NCBI GenBank assembly: GCA_023459215.1
Contig: JAEWVF010000108.1
Location: 1-36,766 of the forward strand
DNA length: 36,766 bases
Source: Chloroflexota bacterium
GTDB taxonomy: Bacteria; Chloroflexota; Anaerolineae; Anaerolineales; Villigracilaceae
Direction: 5' to 3'
The first letter of the stretch is position 1; each line of letters starts with the position of its first letter. Both the position numbers and the translations under genes were made by a program. The notes below the pieces were generated by a model, which was given only the letters and a program-made list of their open reading frames with translations, searched no databases and was not told where the DNA came from. Shown one piece after another: positions 1-8,720 of this stretch.

Positions 1-820
1 CCCCGGCATCGATCTTGCCCGCAAGAATGGATGCATTGACATCGTCCGAACCATCGAAACCAACCACAAACACATCACTCATTCCAGCCGCATCGAGCGC
101 AGCCTGCGCGCCAAGCGCCATGGTGTCGTTACCGCAAATCACACCCTTGATGTCGGGGTTCGCCTGGAGCAGGCTTTCCATGACATCAAAGGCTTCGGTC
201 TGGCTCCAGTTGGCAGTCTGTTGAGCAACCATCTCCATACCAGGCAAGGCATCGAGCACATCGTGATAACCCTGCGAGCGGACATGGGCATTGGTGTCGG
301 TATCGCGCCCGGTCAGTTCGATGTACTTGCCTTCTTCACCCATCAGGCGGGCGAACTCTTCAGCCACCAGCGTTGCACCCTGGTAGTTATTCGAAACGAT
401 CTGGGACACCGCCACACCTTCCTTATTGATCTCGCGATCCACCAGGAAAGAGGGGATACCGGCATCCTTGGCCTTCTGGATGGCCGCCACCGTAGCGTCT
501 GCGCCAGCGTTATCGAGGATGATGGCCTTTGCGCCCTTGCCGATACAGCTTTCGATCAGCTCAAGCTGCTTGTTGGCATCGTCGTTGTGGACGAGCTTGA
601 GTGTCTCATAGCCAAGTTCTTCGGCTTTTTTGGCAGCGATTTCCTGCATCGAGCCAAAGAAGGGATTCTCAACACCAGGCACGATGACACAGATCAGACC
701 GCCCTCTTCGGCAACCGGCTCAGAAACCGGCGACTCTTCCGGCGCAACAGGCTGGCAGGCAACCAATAACATTACCAGGGTAGCAATCATGCTAAAAAAA
801 ACAACCAACTTCTTATTCAT
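1..820 (-). CDS. RbsB-type sugar ABC transporter substrate-binding lipoprotein (3' end cut by window edge)
   Basis: Binds a sugar or polyol outside the membrane and delivers it to the permease encoded just upstream. The reading frame opens with MNKKLVVFF at 820 behind a GAAGGAGAAG ribosome binding site and stays open to base 1, giving about 273 residues without a stop. It has a lipoprotein signal peptide with lipobox LVAC (Cys22), a short Pro/Glu-rich linker, and then a periplasmic-binding-protein type 1 fold: VPGVENPFF, a VDREI stretch after strand B, and VICGNDTMALGAQAAL plus VVGFDGSDD in the C-terminal lobe, as in ribose, xylose and erythritol binders. It is the last visible gene of the minus-strand operon that starts near 7637. 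The 125-bp gap in front of it is the largest in that operon, which suits a separately tuned, abundant binding protein. The ligand cannot be read from the sequence. Confidence 0.93.
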   Translation of the reverse strand, partial: MNKKLVVFFSMIATLVMLLVACQPVAPEESPVSEPVAEEGGLICVIVPGVENPFFGSMQEIAAKKAEELGYETLKLVHNDDANKQLELIESCIGKGAKAIILDNAGADATVAAIQKAKDAGIPSFLVDREINKEGVAVSQIVSNNYQGATLVAEEFARLMGEEGKYIELTGRDTDTNAHVRSQGYHDVLDALPGMEMVAQQTANWSQTEAFDVMESLLQANPDIKGVICGNDTMALGAQAALDAAGMSDVFVVGFDGSDDVNASILAGKIDAG

Positions 821-945
821 ATTCTTCTCCTTCATATTAGGTTGAGGACGAATGTTTTTCAAGACAGATTTATAGTTCTTTCAGTACCTTCTTTTCGGTA
901 TAAGGCTCCTTTCCGAGAACTTTGCCTCAAATTTTTCAACGAGGT

Positions 946-2025
946 TTATTTCATTTCCTGTTGTTCCTGCAGCGCAATTCGTTCCTGCATTCGCGCCTGA
1001 ACCTGGTCAATAATGACGGCGAATACAATGACAGCACCCTTGATTACCTGTTGCCAGAAGGAGGAAACACCCATCATCACCAAGCCATCACCCAGTACAC
1101 CGATAACGAAAGCGCCAATCAATGTGCCTCCCATGCTCCCGCGTCCGCCAGCCAGGGATGTGCCGCCCAAGACAACCGCTGCGATTGCGGTTAACTCGTA
1201 ACTGTCGCCTGTCATTGGGTGAGCAGCAACCAATTGCGAGGCAACAATCAGGCCCACCAACGCCGAGCAAAAACCGCTGATGCTGTAAACGATGATCTTT
1301 GTGCGGGCAACGCGTACGCCCGAAAGCTCTGCCGCGCGTTCGTTTCCGCCAATTGCATACACATGACGCCCAAACGGTAAACGAGTAGTGATGATATACG
1401 CCACAACAGTGAGAATAACCATCAGCCAGATCGAGTAATTGACCCCGAGGAAATCGCCCGCGCCCAGAATCTCGAAACCGGTATTCCCATATTCGGGACG
1501 CCCGACCAGGTTTGGAAAGGTGTAGCCGTTATTCCGTAAACCAGCAATCCCGCGCGCCACGTACAACATCCCCAACGTAGCGATGAAGGGAGCAACGTTA
1601 AAACGTGTAATGATATAACCGCTGATGGTGCCCATCAGAGTTCCCAGCACTAGCGAGAGCACAACAATCATCCAGGTATGGGGGTAAATGATGATGCCAA
1701 ATTGCGGCAAAATGATGCCCTCATTGATCAGGCCTCCGGCAATCATGGCAACCATGCCCACAATCGAGCCTACAGACAGGTCAATGCCACCGGTCAGAAC
1801 AACAAACGTCATGCCAATCGCCAACAGCGCATTGATCGCTACATGCTTGGACATGATTACGATGTTATCTGTGGTCATAAACTGGGGCGATAGGGATGTA
1901 AAAACAACTGTGACCAGGATCAGGGCAATAAAGGCTCGTCCGCGCAACAGAAATTGCTGAACATCTGTCTTTGTGATACTACGCTTCTGCCTCTGCGCTG
2001 GCATACGATTACTTTCCTGCTGCAT
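946..2025 (-). CDS. RbsC-type sugar ABC transporter permease
   Basis: Inner-membrane channel subunit of a ribose/xylose-class (CUT2) importer, about 359 residues with 8-10 hydrophobic segments from about residue 27 onward. Family marks are GMTFVVLTGGIDLSVGSIVG near the N-terminus, NVAPFIATLGMLYVARG, and AAVVLGGTSLAGGRGSMGG in the C-terminal half. I chose the start at 2025 (MQQESNRMP) because a strong GGAGG lies about 9 bases upstream. A longer frame back to 2124 would run deep into the ATPase gene without a better signal. With this start the gene overlaps the end of the ATPase by 17 bases, so translation is probably coupled. The neighbours (ATPase upstream, binding protein downstream) complete the transporter. 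Confidence 0.95.
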   Translation of the reverse strand: MQQESNRMPAQRQKRSITKTDVQQFLLRGRAFIALILVTVVFTSLSPQFMTTDNIVIMSKHVAINALLAIGMTFVVLTGGIDLSVGSIVGMVAMIAGGLINEGIILPQFGIIIYPHTWMIVVLSLVLGTLMGTISGYIITRFNVAPFIATLGMLYVARGIAGLRNNGYTFPNLVGRPEYGNTGFEILGAGDFLGVNYSIWLMVILTVVAYIITTRLPFGRHVYAIGGNERAAELSGVRVARTKIIVYSISGFCSALVGLIVASQLVAAHPMTGDSYELTAIAAVVLGGTSLAGGRGSMGGTLIGAFVIGVLGDGLVMMGVSSFWQQVIKGAVIVFAVIIDQVQARMQERIALQEQQEMK

Positions 2026-3592
2026 AATGATTACCTCCGTTTGATGGGCCGTGACCGATGGCTGAGGCCTCGACCAGTTTTTCTTCCGTAGCATCTCGAT
2101 GGGTAAATTCACCCGTAATTGCACCCTTTGACATAACCAGAATACGATCGGACATTGCCAAGACTTCCTTTAACTCCGATGAGACAAAAATTACTCCATA
2201 CTTCTGCTCTGCCAGGCGATTCATAATCTCAAAAATTTCCGACTTCGCGCCAACATCGATGCCGCGGGTTGGTTCATCGAGCAATAAAACTTTGGGGTGA
2301 GTGAGCAAACCCTTTGCCACCACCACCTTTTGCTGGTTGCCGCCACTGAGCGCGGTAATTGGCTGAAGCGGATTCGCCACACGAACAGACAATTCCTTGA
2401 TCTGCTGATCCGTGGCAGATTTTTCCTGACTACGCGCAAGAAAAATTCCGCGCAAGTATTTTTTTAGACTTGCAAGCAGCATGTTATCCATTACAGAAAG
2501 CGTTTGCACCAGACCATGACGCTGACGATCTTCCGGAACAAGCACAAAACCCGCCTCGATACGCTCAGAAATTGTGCTCGCCGAAACAGGTTTCCCTTTT
2601 AGTTGGATATTTCCCGTAGCGAGGGGCCGTGCGCCGGCAAGGCAATCCACCAGATCAGAACGCCCCGCCCCCATCAACCCGTAAAAGCCAAGGATTTCAC
2701 CTTCACGCAATTCAAAAGAAATATGGTTAAGCAGGTATCCGCCGCCGGCGCGTGGCAAGGTCATATTGTCTACTTTAAGCAACACATCGCCCAATTCGCG
2801 TTCCCGACGGGTAAACAAAGCAGCCGGATTGCGTCCCACCATCTTTTCAATCAGCCAGGACACATTAACATTCCTGGTTTCTTCTTCAGCAACCTTGCGC
2901 CCATCCCGCAGGATGGTGATGTAATCGCCAATTTGCAAAAGTTCTTCCAGCTTGTGCGAAATATAAATAATGGAAACACCATGCGATTGAAGCTCGCGAA
3001 TAATGCGGAACAGCACCTCGACTTCAGCAGCACTCAAAGCCGAGGTTGGCTCATCCATAATCAAAATGCGCACATCCTGGGCCAGAGCCTTGGCAATCTC
3101 CACAATCTGCTGTTCGCCAATCCGCAGATTGCCCAACAATTCATCTGGATCGATCTGTTGTTCAAGACGCTCAATCAACTCGCGGACGCGTTCCTTTTGG
3201 GATTTATGAGCAATCAATCCGTTTTGGGTGGTTTCGCGCGCCAGGAAAATATTGTCGACAACGCTCAAGTTGGCGCACAGATTTAATTCCTGATAGATAA
3301 TTCCAATTCCCAGCCGGTTGGCATCGAGAGGGGAATGCAGTTGGATTTCATGACCATCGAGCAGGATTCTTCCGTGCGTAGGCCGTTCAACCCCTGCCAG
3401 GATTTTCATCAGCGTGGATTTCCCCGCGCCGTTTTCGCCAATAAGCACATTGACCTTGCCCTTACGGACGTGAAATGAAACATCCTCGAGCGCCACTGTG
3501 CCAGGAAAAACCTTGGTGATTTTCTCGGCCGTCAGGATAATTTCATCTTTCATCGCAAATTCCGCATTAGAAACAGGGGTTAGTTCTGGCAT
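2009..3592 (-). CDS. RbsA/XylG-type sugar ABC transporter ATP-binding protein, two ATPase domains
   Basis: Energises the CUT2 importer. The 527-residue length is usual for RbsA-type proteins with two fused nucleotide-binding domains. Domain 1 (about 15-255) has Walker A GENGAGKST, signature LRIGEQQ and Walker B ILIMDEPTSAL. Domain 2 (about 265-510) has the degenerate P-loop normal for this family (GLMGAGRSDL), an intact LSGGNQQKVVVAKGL signature and VLLLDEPTRGID. The start at 3592 follows a GGGAG site 7 bases away inside the end of the upstream gene; a second ATG at 3553 (MKDEIIL) has a poorer site but is not excluded. The gene starts 3 bases after the DUF2291 stop and overlaps the permease start, so the transporter genes form one transcript. 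Confidence 0.96.
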   Translation of the reverse strand: MPELTPVSNAEFAMKDEIILTAEKITKVFPGTVALEDVSFHVRKGKVNVLIGENGAGKSTLMKILAGVERPTHGRILLDGHEIQLHSPLDANRLGIGIIYQELNLCANLSVVDNIFLARETTQNGLIAHKSQKERVRELIERLEQQIDPDELLGNLRIGEQQIVEIAKALAQDVRILIMDEPTSALSAAEVEVLFRIIRELQSHGVSIIYISHKLEELLQIGDYITILRDGRKVAEEETRNVNVSWLIEKMVGRNPAALFTRRERELGDVLLKVDNMTLPRAGGGYLLNHISFELREGEILGFYGLMGAGRSDLVDCLAGARPLATGNIQLKGKPVSASTISERIEAGFVLVPEDRQRHGLVQTLSVMDNMLLASLKKYLRGIFLARSQEKSATDQQIKELSVRVANPLQPITALSGGNQQKVVVAKGLLTHPKVLLLDEPTRGIDVGAKSEIFEIMNRLAEQKYGVIFVSSELKEVLAMSDRILVMSKGAITGEFTHRDATEEKLVEASAIGHGPSNGGNHYAAGK

Positions 3593-3595
3593 GAG

Positions 3596-4297
3596 TCAGT
3601 CTCCCAGCTCGATTTCAACTGGCACAATGCGGATTTCTTTCAGGTCGATTTGAATGATGTTGAAAGTACGGATATTAAACGCGCCCTTGAAGGTAATCGT
3701 TTTGCCAATCAGATTATCCTTGTCAAGGTCGCCGAGCACGGTAGATAGAATGCGTTTGTTAATCTCGGAAGCCGCTTTACCATATTCGGTTTGCTCTTTG
3801 AAATCGCCAAAACTGATGAAGCCAACCGCATCCCGCACGGATGTCTCGTCGCTTGGGATGCGAGAACCAATATAGAGTAGAACCTTGATCGGCCCATCGT
3901 AACCATCAAGAGCAACCTCTGCCGTTCCAAGGCTAGTCTCAGCATTGACAGCAACAATCTTGCCGCTCCCCCGCACCATGTAAACGTGCGATTCACCAAC
4001 CGTGATCAAACCATACTGTTTGGCAATAGCGATCAACTCATCCTTGGGAGCCGTTCCGTCAGCCCCAGGTTCCATTTCTAAAAGAACTTTTTGTAGTTCA
4101 ACCGCCTTTTCATTGAAGGTTGGGAGCAATTGGGTATCCCAAACCCCATTCACATAAGCAACCGGGTCAAAAGCCTCGCTTTGGACGGCTTTTTCGGCAT
4201 CTTCAATCTTGACCACGGTGAAACCGTAACGCGCCGAAAAGAGCAAGACTAGAAAAGCTGCCACACCAATGCTGATCGAGATTATTTTTTGTTTCAT
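3596..4297 (-). CDS. DUF2291-family membrane-anchored exported protein
   Basis: A 233-residue protein with one N-terminal hydrophobic segment (MKQKIISISIGVAAFLVLLF) followed by a soluble, presumably extracytoplasmic domain. It matches the DUF2291 pattern in length, in the FDPVAYVNGVWDTQLLP stretch, and in sitting next to an RbsA-type ATPase, where this family is usually found. Its role is unknown; an accessory part in substrate binding or transporter assembly is the usual guess. There is no lipobox cysteine in the visible anchor, so it looks like a signal-anchored protein rather than a lipoprotein. I moved the start to 4297 because the frame upstream of it lies inside the kinase gene, and AAGGATGAGGGC just before this ATG gives a ribosome binding site. 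The kinase stop lies 10 bases away. Confidence 0.8.
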   Translation of the reverse strand: MKQKIISISIGVAAFLVLLFSARYGFTVVKIEDAEKAVQSEAFDPVAYVNGVWDTQLLPTFNEKAVELQKVLLEMEPGADGTAPKDELIAIAKQYGLITVGESHVYMVRGSGKIVAVNAETSLGTAEVALDGYDGPIKVLLYIGSRIPSDETSVRDAVGFISFGDFKEQTEYGKAASEINKRILSTVLGDLDKDNLIGKTITFKGAFNIRTFNIIQIDLKEIRIVPVEIELGD

Positions 4298-4307
4298 GCC
4301 CTCATCC

Positions 4308-5810
4308 TTATCTGGGTTGGTATAAAACCTGCTGTACTGCAGCCTGCCAGCCATCAAATAGATATTCAGCGCGCGCGACAGGCATGGCTGCGCAATATTC
4401 AACATATCCAGATGGCAGGTTTTGCAAATCTTCCAAAGATTTATAGATTTTCAGCCCAAGCCAGCCGCTAAAGACAGCGCCCAAAGCCGACAACTCGGGG
4501 GTTTGCGCAGCTTGTACTTTCAATTGGTTCAGATCTGCTACAAATTGCATCAAGAAAGCATTACGAACCGCCCCACCGTCAGCGTGAACTGTTTCAAGTT
4601 TGATACCCGCGTCTTCGCCCATGGCTTTCAACACATCAGTGACGATGTAGCCTGTCGACTCCAGGGCGGCACGCACTACATGGGCGCGGGTGGTTGAGGG
4701 CGTCATCCCCAGGATAGCGGCACGGACATCGGCGCGCCAATAAGGAGCGCTTAAGCCAACGAAGGCGGGGATAAAATAAACGCCGCCACTGTCGGAAACC
4801 GACTGCGCCAGCGTTTCTGTTTCGGCGGGAGTAGCAATCAACTGCAATTGGTCACGCAACCAAGCAATGGTGGCTCCTGTGAAGTTGATGATGCCTTCAA
4901 AAGCATAGGTTGGCTGTCCCTGCCAGACCCAGCCCAGCGCGGTCAGTGTGCTGTGGGCGGAAAGGCGCTTTTCGTGTCCGATATTCAGCAGGATGGAGGA
5001 CCCTGTTCCAAAAGTGACCTTGGCGCTGCCTGGTGTAAAACAACGCTGGGCAAACAAAGCCGCTTGCGAATCACCCATGACTCCATAAATGGGAATGCGT
5101 CGCTCAAGGCTGCCTCCCAGATCGGTATCGCCGAACCAATCGGCGCTTTCGCGTATCTCAGGCAGCCGGCCAAATTCCACATCAAAAGCAGTACATAATT
5201 CCTGACTCCAGGCCAGTTTGCCAAGATCATAGAACAACGTGCGCGAAGCATTGGTGTGATCGGTGGCATAAACCTGGCCACTGGTCAGGCGGTAAAGCAG
5301 GTAAGTATCAATAGTTCCAAATAAAGCCGAGCCATCTTTGAGGCGGGCGGATAAGTCGGGATGGGCATCCAGCAGCCAGCGCAGTTTACTAGCTGGGAAG
5401 TAGGTGTCGATTTTCAGCCCCGTCAGTTCGTGGACAAGCGCTTCCTGACCGACTCTGATCATTGCCTGACAAATCTCATCCCCCCGGCGGCATTGCCAGA
5501 CAATCGCATTACATAAGGGCTGCCCGGTCAGGCGGTCGAACAGAACAAACGTCTCGCGCTGGTTGGTTAGACTGAGGGATATCAAGTGATTCTGTTGACC
5601 GGCATGACGCGCCAACAAATTGGAGACCGCCTGCACAGTATTTCGATAAATCTCTTCAGCATCATGCTCCACCCAACCTGGGCGCGGATAAATCTGGCGA
5701 TGCGAGAGTGCTTCCTGATCCAAAAGAGAGCCATCGGCCGAGAATAACAATGCCTTAGTAGCTGAGGTGCTCTGATCAACGGCAAGAAACAAACCAGAAT
5801 GTTGATTCAT
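4308..5810 (-). CDS. FGGY-family carbohydrate kinase, glycerol-kinase-like with altered sugar pocket
   Basis: ATP-dependent kinase of 500 residues that would phosphorylate the imported sugar or polyol in the cytoplasm. It aligns along its length with glycerol kinase: VDQSTSATKALLF (N-terminal phosphate loop), GWVEHDAEEIYRNT, TNQRET, NAIVWQCRR, a DTYFP turn, GDSQAALF, GTGSS and a DGGAVRNAFLMQ motif. Mapping the known E. coli GlpK glycerol contacts (positions from memory, offset of two) gives Arg85, Glu86, Trp105, Tyr137 and Asp247 conserved, but Gln246 becomes Ser248 and Phe270 becomes Ser272. That argues against plain glycerol and for a bulkier substrate such as a ketotetrose, ketopentose, apulose or a polyol. 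Its ATG overlaps the transketolase stop (ATGA), so translation is coupled. Confidence 0.88.
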   Translation of the reverse strand: MNQHSGLFLAVDQSTSATKALLFSADGSLLDQEALSHRQIYPRPGWVEHDAEEIYRNTVQAVSNLLARHAGQQNHLISLSLTNQRETFVLFDRLTGQPLCNAIVWQCRRGDEICQAMIRVGQEALVHELTGLKIDTYFPASKLRWLLDAHPDLSARLKDGSALFGTIDTYLLYRLTSGQVYATDHTNASRTLFYDLGKLAWSQELCTAFDVEFGRLPEIRESADWFGDTDLGGSLERRIPIYGVMGDSQAALFAQRCFTPGSAKVTFGTGSSILLNIGHEKRLSAHSTLTALGWVWQGQPTYAFEGIINFTGATIAWLRDQLQLIATPAETETLAQSVSDSGGVYFIPAFVGLSAPYWRADVRAAILGMTPSTTRAHVVRAALESTGYIVTDVLKAMGEDAGIKLETVHADGGAVRNAFLMQFVADLNQLKVQAAQTPELSALGAVFSGWLGLKIYKSLEDLQNLPSGYVEYCAAMPVARAEYLFDGWQAAVQQVLYQPR

Positions 5811-6778
5811 GCTGCTTCCTTCTCCAAAAGATACAGGGCTGCCTGGGCAAGTCCCTGCGCTGAAATCCCATAATGATTGAAAATTTCGCCCTGACTGCCG
5901 ATAACTGTATGTTCATCGGGAATTCCGATGATATGAAGCGGGCGAAAAATACCAGCTTGCATCAAGAAAGAGGCCACCCGGCTGCCCAAGCCACCATTCA
6001 CACTATGTTCTTCAACTGTAATAATAGCCTTGGAACGGCTTACAACTCGCTCAATTGTCTCCTCATCAAACGGACGCAAACTGTGAACACTAAGTACACA
6101 ACTTTTCAATCCTTGCCCTGCCAGGAGTTGACTGGCCGAAAAAGCCGGGGCAACGGTTTCTCCAATAGCAAGGAAAGCAATCTCATAGTGCTCCTGCTCT
6201 GGGGTAAGCTGGATAGCCTTTCCAATCTCAAAATGTGCATCCGGGGCATGCAAAATGGGCATGGCCTTTTTGCCAAAGCGAATATAAATCGGGCGTGGAT
6301 GATTCACGGCAGCGCGAATCGCCTGGGCTGTCTCAAAATTATCTGCCGGCGCAACAATATCAATATTATTAATGGCTTGCAAGACGGCAAAGTCATGCAG
6401 GGAATGATGCGTTGTGCCCAAGGCTCCATAACTCACCCCAGCGCTGATGCCGATCACTTTAACGGGATGATCGGAGTAGGCCACATCGTTTTTAATCTGC
6501 TCCAAAGCACGTGCGGTCAGGAAACAGGCCGGGGAAACGGCGAAAACTTTCTTCCCCATCGAGGCCAGACCAGCGGAAATCCCAACCAAGTTTTGTTCAG
6601 CGATCCCGATCTCAACCAGTTGGTCAGGATATTTTTCTGCAAATGGGGTTACCCGGCCAGAACCGCGTGAGTCGCTTGTGGCAATCAAAATATCGTGATT
6701 ACTGGCTGCCAACTCGATGAGCGTATTAGCAAAAACATCCAGGTTAGCCATTCCAAGGGGAGCTTTATTCGAGTCCAT
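5807..6778 (-). CDS. Transketolase C-terminal subunit (pyrimidine-binding and C domains)
   Basis: Second half of a split, thiamine-diphosphate-dependent transketolase, which moves two-carbon ketol units between sugar phosphates. At about 323 residues it has the usual length of separate C-subunits. Visible parts are IATSDSRGSG, EIGIAEQNLVGISAGLASMGKK with the glutamate that activates the cofactor, the pyrimidine domain through IVAPADNFETAQAIRAAV and YIRFGKK, and the C-terminal domain with ITVEEHSVNGGLGSRVA. The start at 6778 (MDSNKAPLG) is set by GGAGG six bases upstream, overlapping the N-subunit by 14 bases; the longer frame to 6832 has no such support. It ends in an ATGA overlap with the kinase. 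Pairing with a kinase and importer suggests a dedicated rather than housekeeping transketolase. Confidence 0.93.
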   Translation of the reverse strand: MDSNKAPLGMANLDVFANTLIELAASNHDILIATSDSRGSGRVTPFAEKYPDQLVEIGIAEQNLVGISAGLASMGKKVFAVSPACFLTARALEQIKNDVAYSDHPVKVIGISAGVSYGALGTTHHSLHDFAVLQAINNIDIVAPADNFETAQAIRAAVNHPRPIYIRFGKKAMPILHAPDAHFEIGKAIQLTPEQEHYEIAFLAIGETVAPAFSASQLLAGQGLKSCVLSVHSLRPFDEETIERVVSRSKAIITVEEHSVNGGLGSRVASFLMQAGIFRPLHIIGIPDEHTVIGSQGEIFNHYGISAQGLAQAALYLLEKEAA

Positions 6779-7637
6779 CAACCGCCTCCAAATCTTTTTC
6801 AGCCAACCCCAATTCACGCAAGGCGGTCTCAAATTCTGTTTCTGTGGGAACCTTGTGATGCCAGGGTGCCTTGTCCTCGATAAAACTGATTCCTTTGCCC
6901 TTCTTTGTATGAGCCAATATCAAATTTGGTTTATCTTTTTCAAATGGTAATTGATCGAATAAGTTAATCAAGGCGGGAATATCGTTGCCATCGACATGAC
7001 GAACCGCGTACCCAAAAGCCTTGAATTTGTCTTCCAGTGGTTCCAGCGCCATGACATCCTCAGTCCTGCCACTGATTTGCAGTGTATTGCGATCAATGAT
7101 GGCTACAAGGTTGTCCAGTTTGTAGTGCGCAGCGCTGGTCGAGGCCTCCCAAACAGACCCTTCAGCCAACTCGCCATCGCCCATAATTGTAAAAACCCGA
7201 TGATCCTGACCATCTTTTTTTGTAGCCAGGGCCATCCCCACAGCCAAGGCCAGTCCATGCCCTAGTGCGCCAGTATTTTGCTCAATACCAGGAATGTCAC
7301 GGGTTGGGTGTCCTGCAAAGTGGGAACCATATTTCCCTACACTTTCCAACGCATCCCATGAGAAAAACCCCTTATCCGCCAGGACAGCATACAAAGCTTC
7401 TACTGCATGGCCTTTGCTATGAATATAGTGGTCTCGTTTTGTCTGCTGGAAATTGTCCGGGGTGATGTTCATGACATGGTTATACAGGACATTCAAGAGG
7501 TCCACGCATGAAAGACTGCCGCCAATGTGTCCAGCCTTGGCAGAATAGATCAGCTTCAAGAGAGTCTTACGATAAAGAAGCGATTTGGCCTGAAGTTCTC
7601 TGTAATAGTCGGGGTTATGCAGGATATTAGTCATCAT
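6765..7637 (-). CDS. Transketolase N-terminal subunit (thiamine diphosphate-binding domain)
   Basis: First half of the split transketolase. The thiamine diphosphate motif is clear: GDGELAEGSVWEAS, then LDNLVAIIDRN about 30 residues on. Other family marks are AGHIGGSLSCVDLL, RDHYIHSKGHAVEALYAVLADKGF, HFAGHP and NTGALGHGLALAVGMALA. The gene is the first of the operon. Starts at 7637 or 7634 (two ATGs in a row, MMTNILHN) are favoured because a purine-rich AGAGAAG lies just upstream; the frame runs open to 7715, but that extra leader contains the promoter and operator palindromes and is not protein-like. Regulation is probably by the divergent SorC protein acting at the palindromes described separately. 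Confidence 0.92.
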   Translation of the reverse strand: MMTNILHNPDYYRELQAKSLLYRKTLLKLIYSAKAGHIGGSLSCVDLLNVLYNHVMNITPDNFQQTKRDHYIHSKGHAVEALYAVLADKGFFSWDALESVGKYGSHFAGHPTRDIPGIEQNTGALGHGLALAVGMALATKKDGQDHRVFTIMGDGELAEGSVWEASTSAAHYKLDNLVAIIDRNTLQISGRTEDVMALEPLEDKFKAFGYAVRHVDGNDIPALINLFDQLPFEKDKPNLILAHTKKGKGISFIEDKAPWHHKVPTETEFETALRELGLAEKDLEAVDGLE

Positions 7638-7643
7638 CTTCTC

Positions 7644-7657
7644 TGAATAATTATTCA
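7644..7657. promoter_or_regulatory. Operator palindrome 1 of the transketolase/SorC intergenic region
   Basis: Perfect 14-bp palindrome TGAATAATTATTCA, lying about 20-33 bases downstream of the predicted transcription start of the transketolase operon. A second copy with the same TGAATA-NN-TATTCA pattern is at 7720-7733. Likely a binding site for the neighbouring SorC-family protein (inference). Confidence 0.6.
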
Positions 7658-7683
7658 TTAGTGTGATAAAATTCATCATCGCT

Positions 7684-7712
7684 ATCATACAGCAGCAACC
7701 TGAATATATCAA
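7684..7712 (-). promoter_or_regulatory. Predicted sigma-70 promoter of the transketolase/kinase/ABC operon
   Basis: On the minus strand a -35 TTGATA (7712-7707) and a -10 TATGAT (7689-7684) are separated by exactly 17 bases, placing the start of transcription near 7677. The -35 box overlaps a third, partial copy of the operator (TGAATATATCAACA, 7701-7714), so a bound repressor could block polymerase directly. Confidence 0.6.
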
Positions 7713-7719
7713 CATTAAC

Positions 7720-7733
7720 TGAATAAATATTCA
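7720..7733. promoter_or_regulatory. Operator palindrome 2 of the transketolase/SorC intergenic region
   Basis: TGAATAAATATTCA matches the TGAATA-NN-TATTCA pattern of the site at 7644-7657. Its centre lies 76 bases from that of site 1 and 34 bases upstream of the SorC start codon. Two such sites on either side of a promoter are what a tetrameric SorC-type repressor that loops DNA would use (inference). Confidence 0.55.
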
Positions 7734-7766
7734 TATTTCCGAAAACTCAAAAAATTGGAGTTCAAC

Positions 7767-8720
7767 ATGCCCCGCATTGACGAATTACGTCTGATTGCCC
7801 GTGTCGCCCGAATGTATTACGAATGGGACATGCGCCAGTCAGAAATTGCCAACCAACTCGACCTATCCCAGGCAACTGTCTCACGTTTATTAAATCGATC
7901 CAAAGAAGAGGGAATTATCCGTATATCTGTCAACCTGCCAAACGGAGTTTATACCGAATTGGAGGAGGCTTTGGTCAAAAAATATGGCTTACGTGACGCC
8001 ATCGTTGTTGACAGCCTGGAAGATAACGAGAAACTGATCCAGCGCGACCTCGGAACGGCAACCGCTTACTATCTCGAAACAGCCATCCGCCCCAATGAAA
8101 TTATCGGGATTTCATCCTGGAGCGCAACTTTATTAGCACTGGTGGACGCTTTGCATATGTTGCCCAAAAAACCTGGTGTAAAGGTGGTTCAAATCCTGGG
8201 CGGGGTGGGCAATCCTGGCGTAGAGGCCCATGCCACCCGATTGACCTCACGCATGGCGCAATTGGTTAATGGAGAGGCCGTTTACCTGCCCGTTGCCGGG
8301 ATATTAGCTACAGAAGCGGCGCGGGATGTGCTGGTGGCAGATGAAGTGACCCTACAAGCCATAAGGTTGTTCGATCAGGTTACAACAGCCCTGGTCGGCA
8401 TTGGGGCAATCGATCCATCTCCCCTCCTGGCGCAAAGCGGTAATATCTTTTCCCCTCAAGAACTCAATTTGTTGCGGCAAAAAAAGGCCGTTGGTGATAT
8501 TCTGCTGCGTTTCTTCGATCAAAATGGTGAGTTGGTTGAGACGGGCCTGGAAAAGCGAGTTATCTCAATGAACCTGGATCAGTTAAGTAAAGTCAACAGG
8601 GCCATTGGCGTAGCCGGCGGATTACGCAAATATGCCAGCATCCTAGGGGCATTGCGTGGTCATTGGATCAATATTCTGGTTACGGATCATTTCACCGCTG
8701 AACGGCTGTTGAAAGAATGA
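7767..8720 (+). CDS. SorC/DeoR-type sugar-binding transcriptional regulator
   Basis: A 317-residue regulator. The N-terminal helix-turn-helix (about 5-50: YYEWDMRQSEIANQLDLSQA followed by TVSRLLNRSKEEGIIRI) is joined to a SorC-type sugar-phosphate-binding domain (about 60-315) with VQILGGVGNPG, YLPVAGILAT, ALVGIGAIDPSPLL, GDILLRFFD and AIGVAGGLRKYASILGALRG. This family usually senses a phosphorylated intermediate of the pathway it controls. It is divergent from the transketolase operon and shares about 130 bases of control region with it, so it very probably regulates that operon and itself. The start at 7767 is set by TTGGAG six bases upstream; a TTG in the same frame at 7755 overlaps that ribosome site and is unlikely to be used. 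Confidence 0.92.
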   Translation: MPRIDELRLIARVARMYYEWDMRQSEIANQLDLSQATVSRLLNRSKEEGIIRISVNLPNGVYTELEEALVKKYGLRDAIVVDSLEDNEKLIQRDLGTATAYYLETAIRPNEIIGISSWSATLLALVDALHMLPKKPGVKVVQILGGVGNPGVEAHATRLTSRMAQLVNGEAVYLPVAGILATEAARDVLVADEVTLQAIRLFDQVTTALVGIGAIDPSPLLAQSGNIFSPQELNLLRQKKAVGDILLRFFDQNGELVETGLEKRVISMNLDQLSKVNRAIGVAGGLRKYASILGALRGHWINILVTDHFTAERLLKE

